DNA of 64,000 nucleotides. Origin: Nocardia aurea. GTDB taxonomy: Bacteria; Actinomycetota; Actinomycetes; Mycobacteriales; Mycobacteriaceae. A program made the translations under genes and the position numbers. The notes below the pieces were generated by a model. The model ran no database searches, had not been told where the DNA came from, and worked only from the letters and a program-made list of their open reading frames with translations. The stretch lies in contig NZ_QCYJ01000021.1 of the NCBI RefSeq assembly GCF_003123685.1, positions 124,001 through 188,000 of the forward strand, written 5' to 3'. How positions within the stretch are numbered: position 1 is the stretch's first letter; each line of letters begins with the position of its first letter. This document shows positions 42,773 through 52,000 of the stretch, in pieces.

Positions 42773-43558
42773 ATGTTGAGTGGTGCGACGCGCGAGCGGC
42801 TCGCGGCCGACCTGGCGCGAGCCGAACACAGCGCGATCGCGATAACGCCGCTGACATCCGGACATCCCGAGATGGATGTCGTCGACGCCTACGAGATCCA
42901 GCTGATCAACATCCGGCAGCGGCTGGCCGCGGGCGCGCGGGTGGTCGGGCACAAGGTCGGTCTGTCGTCGAAGGCCATGCAGGCCATGATGGGCGTCGAC
43001 GAACCCGACTACGGGCACCTGCTGGCGGACATGCTCGTCCGCGAGGACGAGCCGGTGCCCGCGGGGCGCTACCTCTACCCTCGGGTGGAGGTGGAGGTGG
43101 CGTTCATCCTCGCCGAGGATCTGCCCGGCGCGGAATGCACCGTCGAGGACGTACTCGCGGCCACCGCCGCGGTGGCGCCCGCGATCGAGTTGATCGATTC
43201 CCGGATCGTCGACTGGTCGATCGGGCTGTGCGACACGATCGCCGACAACGCCTCCTCCGCGGGCTATGTACTCGGCGAACAGCGCGTCGCACCCGCCGAT
43301 ATCGACATCGCCGGGGTGGACGCGGTGCTCACCCGCAACGGCGAGACCGTCGCGCAGGGCCGCTCGGACGCGGTGCTCGGCGATCCGGCGATCGCGGTCG
43401 CCTGGCTCGCGCGCAAGGTCGCCGATTTCGGCGTGCGGCTGCGCGCGGGCGACATCGTATTGCCCGGCTCGTGCACGCGGGCGATCGACGCACGTCCCGG
43501 CGACGAATTCGTCGCCCACTTCGGTGGTCTCGGCACCGTCGGTCTGACATTCGAATAG
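42773..43558 (+). CDS. mhpD: 2-hydroxypenta-2,4-dienoate hydratase (MhpD-like)
   Basis: A 261-residue hydratase/decarboxylase-family protein. It shows VVGHKVGLSSKAMQ, EPDYGHLLADM, VEVEVAFILAEDLPG, APAIELIDSRI, DNASSAGYVLG, and the C-terminal GDIVLPGSCT. It hydrates the dienoate released by the C-C hydrolase to 4-hydroxy-2-oxovalerate, with a divalent metal. It is followed by the dehydrogenase and aldolase of the same pathway, the standard trio order. Confidence 0.92.
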   Translation: MLSGATRERLAADLARAEHSAIAITPLTSGHPEMDVVDAYEIQLINIRQRLAAGARVVGHKVGLSSKAMQAMMGVDEPDYGHLLADMLVREDEPVPAGRYLYPRVEVEVAFILAEDLPGAECTVEDVLAATAAVAPAIELIDSRIVDWSIGLCDTIADNASSAGYVLGEQRVAPADIDIAGVDAVLTRNGETVAQGRSDAVLGDPAIAVAWLARKVADFGVRLRAGDIVLPGSCTRAIDARPGDEFVAHFGGLGTVGLTFE

Positions 43559-43573
43559 AACACAGGGAGCACG

Positions 43574-44491
43574 ATGACGGCCAAAGCGTCGGTTGCCATA
43601 GTCGGGTCCGGAAATATCGGCACCGACCTGTTGTACAAACTCTTGCGGTCGCAGCGGCTGGAACCGCGCTGGATGGTCGGCATCGATCCGGACAGCGAGG
43701 GCCTGGCCCGCGCCCGTGACCTGGGTCTGGAGACCAGCGACAAGGGCGTCGACTGGCTGCTCGCGCAGCCGGAGAAGCCCGATCTGGTCTTCGAGGCCAC
43801 CTCGGCCTACGTGCACCGCGCCGCCGCGCCCCGCTACGCCGAGGCCGGGATCCGGGTGATCGATCTGACCCCGGCCGCGGTGGGGCCCGCCGTCATCCCG
43901 CCCGCCAATCTGCGCGCGCACCTGGACGCGCCGAACGTCAACATGATCACCTGCGGCGGACAGGCGACCATTCCGATCGTGCACGCGGTCTCGCGCGTGG
44001 TCGATGTCCCCGTCGCCGAGATCGTGGCGTCGGTGTCCTCGGCCTCGGCGGGTCCGGGTACCAGGGCCAATATCGACGAATTCACCAAGACGACCAGCCG
44101 CGGCGTCGAGACGATCGGCGGCGCCGCGCGCGGCAAGGCCATCATCGTGCTCAACCCGGCCGAGCCACCGATGATCATGCGCGACACCATCTTCTGCGCC
44201 ATCCCCGAGGACGCCGACCGCGACGCGATCGCGGCCTCGATCCACCGGATCGTCGCCGACGTGCAGACCTACGTGCCCGGCTATCGGCTGCTCAACGAAC
44301 CGCAGTTCGACGACCCCTCGGTCAACTCCGGTGGCTACGCGCTGGTCACGACCTTCGTCGAAGTCGAGGGCGCGGGCGACTACCTGCCGCCCTACGCGGG
44401 CAACCTCGACATCATGACGGCCGCGGCGACCAAGGTCGGCGAGGAGATCGCCGCACAACTGTTCGCGACGGACGAAGGAGTACGGGGATGA
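43574..44491 (+). CDS. mhpF: Acetaldehyde dehydrogenase, acylating (MhpF-like)
   Basis: A 305-residue enzyme with the NAD site [12 protein letters not shown] (9-20), catalytic Cys127 in [12 protein letters not shown] and [15 protein letters not shown]. It converts acetaldehyde or propanal to the acyl-CoA and receives the aldehyde directly from the aldolase through a channel in the family. ATGA overlap with the aldolase gene supports a bifunctional complex. Confidence 0.95.
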   Translation: MTAKASVAIVGSGNIGTDLLYKLLRSQRLEPRWMVGIDPDSEGLARARDLGLETSDKGVDWLLAQPEKPDLVFEATSAYVHRAAAPRYAEAGIRVIDLTPAAVGPAVIPPANLRAHLDAPNVNMITCGGQATIPIVHAVSRVVDVPVAEIVASVSSASAGPGTRANIDEFTKTTSRGVETIGGAARGKAIIVLNPAEPPMIMRDTIFCAIPEDADRDAIAASIHRIVADVQTYVPGYRLLNEPQFDDPSVNSGGYALVTTFVEVEGAGDYLPPYAGNLDIMTAAATKVGEEIAAQLFATDEGVRG

Positions 44492-45531
44492 GCGATATCT
44501 GGGACATCCGGATCACCGACACCTCCCTGCGGGACGGTTCGCACCACAAGCGTCACCAATTCACCAGGGACGAGGTGTATTCCATCGTCCGCGCGCTCGA
44601 CGACGCGGGCGTGCCGGTGATCGAGGTGACGCACGGCGACGGACTCGGCGGGTCGTCGTTCAACTACGGATTCTCCAAGACGCCCGATCAGGAATTGATC
44701 AAACTGGCGGCCGAGACGGTGACCGACGCGCAGATCGCCTTCCTCATGCTGCCCGGCGTCGGCACCAAGGAGGATATCGAGCAGGCGCGCGACAACGGCG
44801 GCACCATCTGCCGCATCGCCACCCACTGCACCGAGGCCGACGTCTCCATCCAGCATTTCGGCCTCGCCAGGGATCTGGGTCTCGAGACCGTCGGTTTCCT
44901 CATGATGTCGCATACGGTGACCCCCGAACGGCTCGCCGGTCAGGCGCGGATCATGGCCGACGCGGGCTGCCAGTGCGTCTACGTCGTCGATTCGGCGGGC
45001 GCGCTGGTCCTGGAGGGGGTCAGTGACCGGGTCGCCGCTCTGGTCGCCGAACTCGGCGACGACGCGCAGGTGGGTTTCCACGGCCACGAGAATCTCGGTC
45101 TGGGCGTGGCGAATTCGGTCGCGGCGGTCCGCGCGGGTGCGAAACAGATCGACGGCAGTACCCGCCGTTTCGGCGCGGGCGCGGGCAACGCCCCGGTGGA
45201 GGCGCTCATCGGCGTCTTCGACAAGATCGGCGTGAAAACCGGTATCGATTTCTTCGATATCGCCGACGCGGCCGAGGACGTGGTCCGTCCCGCGATGCCC
45301 GCCGAATGCCAACTCGACCGCAACGCCCTGATCATGGGCTACGCCGGGGTGTACTCCAGCTTCCTCAAACACGCCATCCGCCAGGCCGAACGCTACGACG
45401 TCCCCGCGGCCCTGCTGTTGCGCCGGGCCGGTGCGCGCAAACTCATCGGCGGTCAAGAGGACCAGTTGATCGACATCGCGCTGGAGATCGTGCGCGAACG
45501 CGCGGCGGCGGGCGATATCGCCGAGCGTTAG
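44488..45531 (+). CDS. mhpE: 4-hydroxy-2-oxovalerate aldolase (MhpE-like)
   Basis: A 347-residue DRE-TIM aldolase. [17 protein letters not shown] contains the base and metal ligand, [15 protein letters not shown] the two metal His, and [14 protein letters not shown] a substrate loop. It splits 4-hydroxy-2-oxoacids to pyruvate plus an aldehyde. The dimerisation domain occupies the last 60 residues. Last gene of the long rightward operon; a terminator follows. Confidence 0.95.
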   Translation: MSDIWDIRITDTSLRDGSHHKRHQFTRDEVYSIVRALDDAGVPVIEVTHGDGLGGSSFNYGFSKTPDQELIKLAAETVTDAQIAFLMLPGVGTKEDIEQARDNGGTICRIATHCTEADVSIQHFGLARDLGLETVGFLMMSHTVTPERLAGQARIMADAGCQCVYVVDSAGALVLEGVSDRVAALVAELGDDAQVGFHGHENLGLGVANSVAAVRAGAKQIDGSTRRFGAGAGNAPVEALIGVFDKIGVKTGIDFFDIADAAEDVVRPAMPAECQLDRNALIMGYAGVYSSFLKHAIRQAERYDVPAALLLRRAGARKLIGGQEDQLIDIALEIVRERAAAGDIAER

Positions 45532-45550
45532 CGCGAAGGAGCGGAATTCG

Positions 45551-45586
45551 TTCGCGCGGCCTCGCGACGGGAGGGAGGCCGCCGAA
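45551..45586 (+). terminator. Hairpin at the end of the long rightward operon
   Basis: TTCG plus GCGGCCTC pairs with GAGGCCGC plus CGAA with one bulged C and an 11-nt loop, 20 bp after the mhpE stop. No U-tract follows, as is common in actinobacteria. Confidence 0.55.
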
Positions 45587-45640
45587 CGCCGAGCCGGGCG
45601 GCGCCGGACCGTGCGTCCGTCGCCGCGCCGTCCGGCACCG

Positions 45641-45946
45641 CTACGGCCGAACCCGCTCGGTGGTCGGCGACGGCGCGCGTCCGGGCACCGCGTCGTCGAC
45701 CGTGCCCGCCGACGGCGAGATCGGTCCGTCGTGATCGGCCGCTCGAACACGCGTGACGCGCAGGTATCGGACCGCCTGGCAGGACGGACAGTGGAGTTCG
45801 TATTCGCCGAGGGCCGGAATCGGACCCGGCATCCAGGTCACCTGGAGGGCATCATCGCAATTCTCGGGACAGTCGATACCATCGGTGACTCCGGCAGACA
45901 CCTTCTCGGCGGCGTCGATCCACGCTCGTTCTGTCCCGTCGGCCAT
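45641..45946 (-). CDS. Small zinc-ribbon-like protein of unknown function
   Basis: A 101-residue protein with two cysteine pairs, CPENC (26-30) and CPSC (53-56), spaced as in zinc ribbons, and a disordered Ser/Pro/Arg C-terminal tail. GGGAG precedes the ATG at 45946. It lies 114 bp after the double CoA-transferase and could be the last gene of that leftward operon. The pattern recalls the zinc-ribbon protein at 316-792, but I see no wider similarity. Function unknown. Confidence 0.55.
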   Translation of the reverse strand: MADGTERAWIDAAEKVSAGVTDGIDCPENCDDALQVTWMPGPIPALGEYELHCPSCQAVRYLRVTRVRAADHDGPISPSAGTVDDAVPGRAPSPTTERVRP

Positions 45947-46060
45947 CGTGCTCCCGTCGCAAACTCGCTGTCGCGGCCGATATCTCGGCAGCGGTACTCT
46001 GTCGATCGCGGTGGTGGGCCGGCGTGGCCGATGCCTCCGAGCGTGCGATCGGGGTGATGT

Positions 46061-48529
46061 TCACTTCGACGCGGCCGGTCTGTAGTGGCGGGCGGGGGCG
46101 TTGCCGATGACGCCCTGTGCCTCGAGCGCGGCGATCTCGTCCTCACCGACCCCGAGCCCAGCCAGCAGTTCCTGATTGTGCTCACCGAGCAGTGGCGCGG
46201 GTCGCGCGTGGAAACTATTCGGCCCCAGGGAGAATCGCACCGGAACCGTGCTGTGCCGAGCGGTCGGGTTGACCGGGTGTCCGACGGCTTCGAAGAATCC
46301 GCGTGATTCGAGCTGGGCCAATTCCACCTGCCGATGCGGCTGCATCACCTCGGCGACGGGAACGCCCGCGCCCCAGAGTATTTCGACGATCTCGGCGGCC
46401 GTGCGGGTCCCGCACCAGGCCGACAGGTGTTTGTCGATCAGATCGTGCTGTTCGCGCCGACCCGCCGCGACGGCCAGTTCCGCGTCCATCGCCCAGGCCG
46501 GGTCACCGAGCGCCGCGCACAGCGCCGACCACTGCGCGTCGGTTTCCACCGCCACCGCGACCCAGCTGTCGTTGCCGCCGAATTCATCGGGTTCGGCGGT
46601 GCGATACAGGTTCTGGGGCGCGGCGGTCGGTCCGCGATTGCCCGCGCGCTGGAGCAGCGCGCCGTAGGCGGAGTATTCGATGACCTGTTCGGCGGTCACA
46701 TTGAGCGCCGCCTCGACCATCGCCGCCTCGACCAGGACGCCTTCGCCGGTGCGGCGGCGATGTTCCACCGCGAGCAGCAGCGCGTTGAGCGCGTGCACGC
46801 CCGCGTTCGGATCGCCGATGGAATACGGCTCCACCGGATTCATGTCGGGATGACCGGTCAGCCAGGTCAGGCCGGAGGTGTCCTCGATGACGTAGGCGAA
46901 GGCCGGATTCTCCCGCCACGGGCCGTCGAGCCCGAAACCCGGCATCCTGACCATGATCGCGTCCGGGCGCAGCGCGCGCACCGCCGGATAGTCGAGTCCG
47001 ATCTGTTCCAGGACGCGCGGGGTGTAGTTCTCCACGATCACATCGCAGCCGCGGATCAGTTCGGCGAGCAGTTCACGTCCGCGTTCGGTGCTGAAATCCA
47101 GTGTCAGGCCCTTCTTCCCGGTGTTGAGACCGGAGAAGATCGGGGATTTCTCCCACCACAGATCCTCGGTGACCGGCACACCCGCGATGAGCCGGGTGCC
47201 GTCCGGGCGTGCCGCGGACTCCACGTGGATCACCTCCGCGCCGAGCATGGCCAGATAGTGGGTGCACGACGGTCCCGCCCAGAAAGTGGTCAGGTCGAGG
47301 ACGCGCAGCGCGCGGAACGGCAACGGGTCAGGTGCGCGTCCGGAGTCGGGAACCGCGCGGCGCGGTGGTTCGGCTCGATAGTGTCCGGTGTGCTCGCCGA
47401 GGCGCGGGGCGGGTCCGGGGCCACGCAGCAGTTCCGGGCTGGTGCGGAAGGGACGACCGGGCTGGGTGAAGCCGTCGCGCGGATTGGTCGTGAAGAACTC
47501 CCGCGCCCGATGATGATCCATCCGCGCGACATTCTCCCCGTTGGCCACCGGCCCGTTCGGTATCCGGAAAGCCGTGGCCAGATCACGGATATCGGCCACG
47601 GTCTGCTCGGCGAGCCAGCCGTTGATCTCCGGCGCCTTCTCGGTGGCGCGCTCGGTGATCGACGGCGCGATACCCTCGTCGATCCATTCGTCGTGTCCGA
47701 CCATGGCGCACAGATCGAACCACTGCTGGGCCGTCCCGCAGCCGAGCGCGACCATGCCGTCGGCCGCCGAGGCGACGCCGGGCACGCTGAGCCTGCGCTG
47801 GGTGCGGAACGGACGCCCGAGGGCCTCGTGGAACGAGACGGGGAAGTAGGTGAGGCTCAGGATCTGGGTTTCCAGTATCGCGAGATCCACCAGTTCACCG
47901 ATATCGGTGCCCGCGGTGCGCATGCGCGAGGTGATGGTGGCCGCGGACGCGTAAGCGCCCGCGAACCATTCCCCGATGCGACCGCCGACGTGCACCGGAG
48001 CCCGATCGGGCGCGCCGCGCCCGAGTCCCATGATCCCGCCGGACCACGCCTGGAGCGTGAATTCCGTCGCGGGCCGGTCCCGCCACGGGCCGTCGAGCCC
48101 GAACGGGGTGATCGTGGTGACGACCAGGTGGGGGTGCTCGCGTCGGATCTCGGTGGGGGACAGGCGCGGATGCTCGGAGACCGATGTCCCCGACGACCAC
48201 ACCACCACATCCGCCCCGGCCAGGAGCGCGGCCAGGAAATCGAGATCGTCCGCGACGGTGACGTCGGCGACCACGCTGTCCTTGGTGCCGCTCAGGAAGG
48301 CGAACAACGCCCCGTCGTCCCCGTCGGCGATCTCGGCGCCCGACGCCGACCACCGTCGCAGCGGATCGCCCTCGGGCGGTTCCACTTTCACGACCTTCGC
48401 GCCGCCTTCGGCGAGCAGTTTCGTGCAGTAGGCCCCGGCGATCCCGGTCGAGAGATCGATGACGACGACACCGCTCAACGGCGGTTCGGTCCGCGATGCC
48501 GACGTATCGGGGGCATGTTTCGACGCCAT
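46061..48529 (-). CDS. Double-domain CaiB/BaiF family III CoA-transferase
   Basis: An 822-residue protein with two full family III CoA-transferase domains. Domain 1 (about 18-390) has VVVIDLSTGIAGAYCTKLLAEGGAKV and the nucleophile motif LVDLAILET with Asp. Domain 2 (about 410-815) has VLDLTTFWAGPSCTHYLAMLGAEV, but Glu in the matching motif (LVEAAMVEAA). Single-domain family members act as interlocked dimers, so the fusion may form a pseudo-dimer with one Asp and one Glu site. It would transfer CoA to a carboxylic acid in the pathway. ATG 48529 follows GGTGGAG. Confidence 0.87.
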   Translation of the reverse strand: MASKHAPDTSASRTEPPLSGVVVIDLSTGIAGAYCTKLLAEGGAKVVKVEPPEGDPLRRWSASGAEIADGDDGALFAFLSGTKDSVVADVTVADDLDFLAALLAGADVVVWSSGTSVSEHPRLSPTEIRREHPHLVVTTITPFGLDGPWRDRPATEFTLQAWSGGIMGLGRGAPDRAPVHVGGRIGEWFAGAYASAATITSRMRTAGTDIGELVDLAILETQILSLTYFPVSFHEALGRPFRTQRRLSVPGVASAADGMVALGCGTAQQWFDLCAMVGHDEWIDEGIAPSITERATEKAPEINGWLAEQTVADIRDLATAFRIPNGPVANGENVARMDHHRAREFFTTNPRDGFTQPGRPFRTSPELLRGPGPAPRLGEHTGHYRAEPPRRAVPDSGRAPDPLPFRALRVLDLTTFWAGPSCTHYLAMLGAEVIHVESAARPDGTRLIAGVPVTEDLWWEKSPIFSGLNTGKKGLTLDFSTERGRELLAELIRGCDVIVENYTPRVLEQIGLDYPAVRALRPDAIMVRMPGFGLDGPWRENPAFAYVIEDTSGLTWLTGHPDMNPVEPYSIGDPNAGVHALNALLLAVEHRRRTGEGVLVEAAMVEAALNVTAEQVIEYSAYGALLQRAGNRGPTAAPQNLYRTAEPDEFGGNDSWVAVAVETDAQWSALCAALGDPAWAMDAELAVAAGRREQHDLIDKHLSAWCGTRTAAEIVEILWGAGVPVAEVMQPHRQVELAQLESRGFFEAVGHPVNPTARHSTVPVRFSLGPNSFHARPAPLLGEHNQELLAGLGVGEDEIAALEAQGVIGNAPARHYRPAASK

Positions 48530-48565
48530 CTCACTCCACCTGTCATACCCGCGTGAACGCGCGGG

Positions 48566-49612
48566 TCACGAATCCTGTTTCCCGGTCGCCTTTTTCGCGG
48601 CGGGCCTGCGCGCGGGTGCCTTCTTCGCGGCGGCCTTTCGCACGGGAACCGTCTTGCCCGAACCGTTGCGCCCCGATTTGCTCAGCCGGAAGTCGGGCGG
48701 GTACTTGCTGTCGACGTCCTTGACCGCGTTGTTGAGCCCACCGCTGATCGCGTCGTCGAGCATGAGGTCGTTGTCGTCGGGCCGGACATAACCACCCATG
48801 GATTCGAAGAAGCCGCTGAGCAGGCTGCCCATGTATTCGCCCTGGTGCTGCTTCATGATCTCGAAGAACACCTTCTGCATGAAGACGGTGTCCGTGGGAC
48901 GGGTGCGGGCGCAGGCCAGCGCGTACTTCTCCGTCTCGGCCTCCAGTTCGTCCCTCGGCACGACCTTGTTGAGGAAGTTGCAGTCGTACATCTCCGAGGC
49001 CGTGAACGGCCGACCGGTGAACACCATCTCCTGGAACCTGCGCATGCCCATGGTCTGCACCCAGGTCCACATGCGCGGTCCCCAGCCGTAGTACCGGAAC
49101 GACGGATGCCCGAACAGCGCGTCGTCGGAGGAGATGACGAGATCGGCGTCGGCGGCCTGGTAGAAGTGCCAGCCGTAGCAGTAGCCCTTGACCTCCAGGA
49201 TGCTGATCTTCTTGAACTCCTGCAACGTCCGGCACCCCGCCTGCGCGTTGGCGTACCACTGATTGATCGTCGCGCCGTGCCGGAAGGAACCCTTGGGCGG
49301 GTACTGGACCTCGTCCGCGCCGATCTTGTACTCGCCCAGCCGCGGCCCCGGATCCGGGGAATCCTGTATCTCCATGAATTCCGGCAGATCCGCGCCGGTT
49401 CCGAGATCGTCGCCGACTCCGCGAATGACGAGCACCTTGACCTCGTCGTCCACGCTGGAGCGGTGGATCAGATCGGCGTAACGCAGCCGCGCGGCCGTGG
49501 TGGGCGCGTTGAGGTGGTCGGGCCGATCGAAGGTGATCGTCGCGATCCTGGTCTTCGGATCCTTCTCGTAGCGAATGATCTCTTCGGCCGACGGTCGCTC
49601 GGAACCGGGCAT
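48566..49612 (-). CDS. Enoyl-CoA hydratase/isomerase-family protein with basic C-terminal tail
   Basis: A 348-residue crotonase. IATITFDRPDHLNAPTTAARL and VKVLVIRGVGDDLGTGADL mark the fold. The usual first catalytic Glu position lies in KGYCYGWHFY, where no Glu is seen, so hydratase activity is doubtful and another crotonase reaction is likely. The last 34 residues are a Lys/Ala/Pro/Arg-rich tail (KKAPARRPAAKKATGK) resembling histone H1 or HupB tails, which is unusual for this family. ATG 49612 is chosen because TAGGAG precedes it; an in-frame start 48 nt earlier would overlap the upstream gene. Confidence 0.83.
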   Translation of the reverse strand: MPGSERPSAEEIIRYEKDPKTRIATITFDRPDHLNAPTTAARLRYADLIHRSSVDDEVKVLVIRGVGDDLGTGADLPEFMEIQDSPDPGPRLGEYKIGADEVQYPPKGSFRHGATINQWYANAQAGCRTLQEFKKISILEVKGYCYGWHFYQAADADLVISSDDALFGHPSFRYYGWGPRMWTWVQTMGMRRFQEMVFTGRPFTASEMYDCNFLNKVVPRDELEAETEKYALACARTRPTDTVFMQKVFFEIMKQHQGEYMGSLLSGFFESMGGYVRPDDNDLMLDDAISGGLNNAVKDVDSKYPPDFRLSKSGRNGSGKTVPVRKAAAKKAPARRPAAKKATGKQDS

Positions 49613-49620
49613 CGGGGCTC

Positions 49621-50742
49621 CTACTCTTTCCAGTACGGGCTCGAGGTGAGAACCTCGCAACCGCTGTCGGTGATGAGCACCGCGTCACGCCCGAAGACCG
49701 CGCCGACCCCCGACTGCCACACGTATCCGGTGACGGCGAGAACCATGCCGGGCTCCAGTTGTTCGGCCGCGGCGGTCGCCCGCAGGTGCGGGGAGACGAC
49801 CGGGGTGTCGAAACCCATGCCGAGTCCGCGCGCCACCGGCATCGGCGGCAGCGGTTCGCCCGCGTGCTCGTAGACGGCCAGCAGATCGGAGGCGAGAGCT
49901 CCCGGTCGGCACGCCTCGAGCAGCCGGGACCACAGGGCCTCCGAGCGGCGATACAGCTTGCGCGCGGCGTCGTCGGGTTCGCCGACCGGGATCGTGCGGC
50001 CGACTTCACCGATATACCCGTCGCCGAGCACACTCGAGGAGAAGGCCACCAGATCGCCCTCGCGCGCGGTGCGGTCACCGCTGGCGCGGCGCCACGGATG
50101 CTCCTTGGAGGTCACCCAGGTCGAATCCTGGGTCGCGGGCGTGCTGATGCCGCCCGCGGTCATCGCCTCCAGCAGGATGCCGGTCAAATCCTGTTCGGTA
50201 CTGCCCGGGCGCAATTCGGCCACGGCGGCCGCCAGACCCGTCTGCGCGACCCGCAGCGCGTCGCGCAGGATCTCGATCTCCGGCGCGGTCTTGATCCGCC
50301 GGGCCGCCCGCATCGCGAGCTCCCCGTCGACGATGTCGGCCTTGGGGAAGGCCATCGGCAGCAGGGCCGCGTAGCCGGGCGACAGCGCGTCGGTGCCGAC
50401 CCGCTGCGCGGTGTCGGCGCCCTCGATGCCGCGCAGGACGGCGACCAGGGTCATCGGATTCCACGCCAGGCCGTACAGGTGCTCGTGCGGGATGTCGTCG
50501 GGAATGCCCTCGTCCCACGAACTCAGCAGGTGCACGTCACCACTGCTGCGGACCAGTGTCGCCACCGGGCCGAACGGTCGCGTGCCCGCGACCCACAGCT
50601 GCGGCGCTCCCGCGACGTACCTGGCGTTCGCCTGTCGTCCGAGTACGAGGATATCCAGGTCATGGGCTTGCATCTGTGCCAGTGCGCGATCGCGCCGCCC
50701 ATGCCGCAGGGCGCGATCGTCGGGCAGTACCTCAGTTCCCAT
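49621..50742 (-). CDS. M24 (creatinase/Xaa-Pro peptidase) family protein lacking metal ligands
   Basis: A 373-residue pita-bread-fold protein and paralogue of the next gene. The segment that holds the two metal Asp residues reads SSSVLGDGYIGEVGRT, without the expected Asp pair. The His motif is ARGLGMGFD, and the C-terminal Glu positions read LAVTGYVW and GRDAVLIT. It is therefore probably not a metallopeptidase and may be a regulatory or structural subunit of a heterodimer with the intact paralogue, whose stop overlaps its start by 11 nt. Confidence 0.77.
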   Translation of the reverse strand: MGTEVLPDDRALRHGRRDRALAQMQAHDLDILVLGRQANARYVAGAPQLWVAGTRPFGPVATLVRSSGDVHLLSSWDEGIPDDIPHEHLYGLAWNPMTLVAVLRGIEGADTAQRVGTDALSPGYAALLPMAFPKADIVDGELAMRAARRIKTAPEIEILRDALRVAQTGLAAAVAELRPGSTEQDLTGILLEAMTAGGISTPATQDSTWVTSKEHPWRRASGDRTAREGDLVAFSSSVLGDGYIGEVGRTIPVGEPDDAARKLYRRSEALWSRLLEACRPGALASDLLAVYEHAGEPLPPMPVARGLGMGFDTPVVSPHLRATAAAEQLEPGMVLAVTGYVWQSGVGAVFGRDAVLITDSGCEVLTSSPYWKE

Positions 50743-51967
50743 AGGGCGCATAGGGGTAGTCGGTGAGGGCGGTCCAGCCCTCTTCGGTGATGACCACGAT
50801 TTCCTCGCTTCGATAGCCGCCGGTGCCGTCCTCCCAGACCACGGGCTCGAAAACGAGCACCATGCCTGGTTTCAGGACGAAACCCTCGTCGTATTCCTGG
50901 CCGAGATCGGTGCCGAGCATCGGCATCTCCGCCGCGCTCACGCCGATACTGTGTGACAGATAGAAATGCGGCAGCCACGGACGGGTGCCGCCGTTCGCCG
51001 CGATGGCCGCGGCGGTGAGATCCGCGCCGGTGTTACCGGGACGCAGCTTGTCGAGTACCGCGGTCATGATGTGACGCCATTGCTCGAACTGCGCCTGCTG
51101 GCGCGGGGTCGGATCCTGTCCGACGATCCAGGTGCGCCCGAAATCCGAGCAGTAGCCGCCGTAGGTGATGCTGACATCGGTCCACAGCACATCACCGGCC
51201 GCCAGTTCGCGCTCGGTGGTCAGCAACGGCAGGGCCAGATCACCGTGGGTGGTCCAGACGCCGTCCTGTTTGCGATCCGGCATCACCTGCCAGATGGCGT
51301 CGAGCATGGTCGCGGTCGCGCCGAGTTCGAAGGCCCTGCGCACGAAACTCGCCGACAGATCGATCTGACGACGTCCCGGCGACAAGGCCGCCTGCACATC
51401 GACGATCGCCTGCTCGGTGATCCGGCAGGCGGTGCGAATGCAGGACAGTTCGTCGGGGGTCTTGATCAGTTTGGCCGGACCGATCACCGCGGCCGCGTCG
51501 CGGGCCGGGCTCGCGGGGAACAGCAGATGCGGCGCGCGCATCATCGCGCCGGTGCATTCGTCGACCGCGACGGTCGCTCCGCCCGGCACGATCTCGCGCA
51601 GCAGATCCACGAAAGTGTCGACGCCCTCGTCGAACTCGAGATACACCGGGCCGTGCAGGTGGTCGGCGGGCAGATCCGATTCCTCGGCCGCGCCCTCCCG
51701 GAACGGGAGGAACAGGTGCGGCCACGGATCGTCCGCGACGACCACGGCGACCGGGCGTTCCACGTGGGAGACGCCCGCGTCGCCGAGCGGCCAGCTGGTG
51801 CCGGTCGCGTAGGCGACATTGCTGTTGTTCAGCAGGATCAGCGCGTCGACGCCCTGTTCGGCCATTGATGCGCGTAAGCGCGCGCCGGTTTCCCTGCGCA
51901 TCCGAGCACGGTCGGGGGTATCCGGTATGACGAGGGACGAGGGAGTCGCGGTCGCGAACGTTGTCAT
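50732..51967 (-). CDS. M24 family metallohydrolase (creatinase / Xaa-Pro dipeptidase-like)
   Basis: A 411-residue creatinase-fold protein with all five expected metal ligands: Asp in LWTDVSITYGG, Asp in CSDFGRTW, His in SHSIGV, Glu in FEPVVW, and Glu in YRSEEIVV. Members cleave amide bonds or act as lyases on small molecules. It is found between an amidohydrolase and the degenerate M24 gene in the leftward operon, so a small-molecule amide or ring substrate is more likely than a peptide. ATG 51967; no clear ribosome binding site. Confidence 0.82.
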   Translation of the reverse strand: MTTFATATPSSLVIPDTPDRARMRRETGARLRASMAEQGVDALILLNNSNVAYATGTSWPLGDAGVSHVERPVAVVVADDPWPHLFLPFREGAAEESDLPADHLHGPVYLEFDEGVDTFVDLLREIVPGGATVAVDECTGAMMRAPHLLFPASPARDAAAVIGPAKLIKTPDELSCIRTACRITEQAIVDVQAALSPGRRQIDLSASFVRRAFELGATATMLDAIWQVMPDRKQDGVWTTHGDLALPLLTTERELAAGDVLWTDVSITYGGYCSDFGRTWIVGQDPTPRQQAQFEQWRHIMTAVLDKLRPGNTGADLTAAAIAANGGTRPWLPHFYLSHSIGVSAAEMPMLGTDLGQEYDEGFVLKPGMVLVFEPVVWEDGTGGYRSEEIVVITEEGWTALTDYPYAPYGN

Positions 51968-52000
51968 GGAGTGTGCGTCACTTTCCGAGGCGGGTACGGC

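Noticed and set aside
46334..48556. A 740-codon open frame on the plus strand opposite the double CoA-transferase, and many other long antisense frames
   Set aside because: High-GC DNA with strong third-position bias creates long shadow frames. The translations are Arg/Gly/His-rich with no domain, while the opposite strand encodes a clear enzyme.
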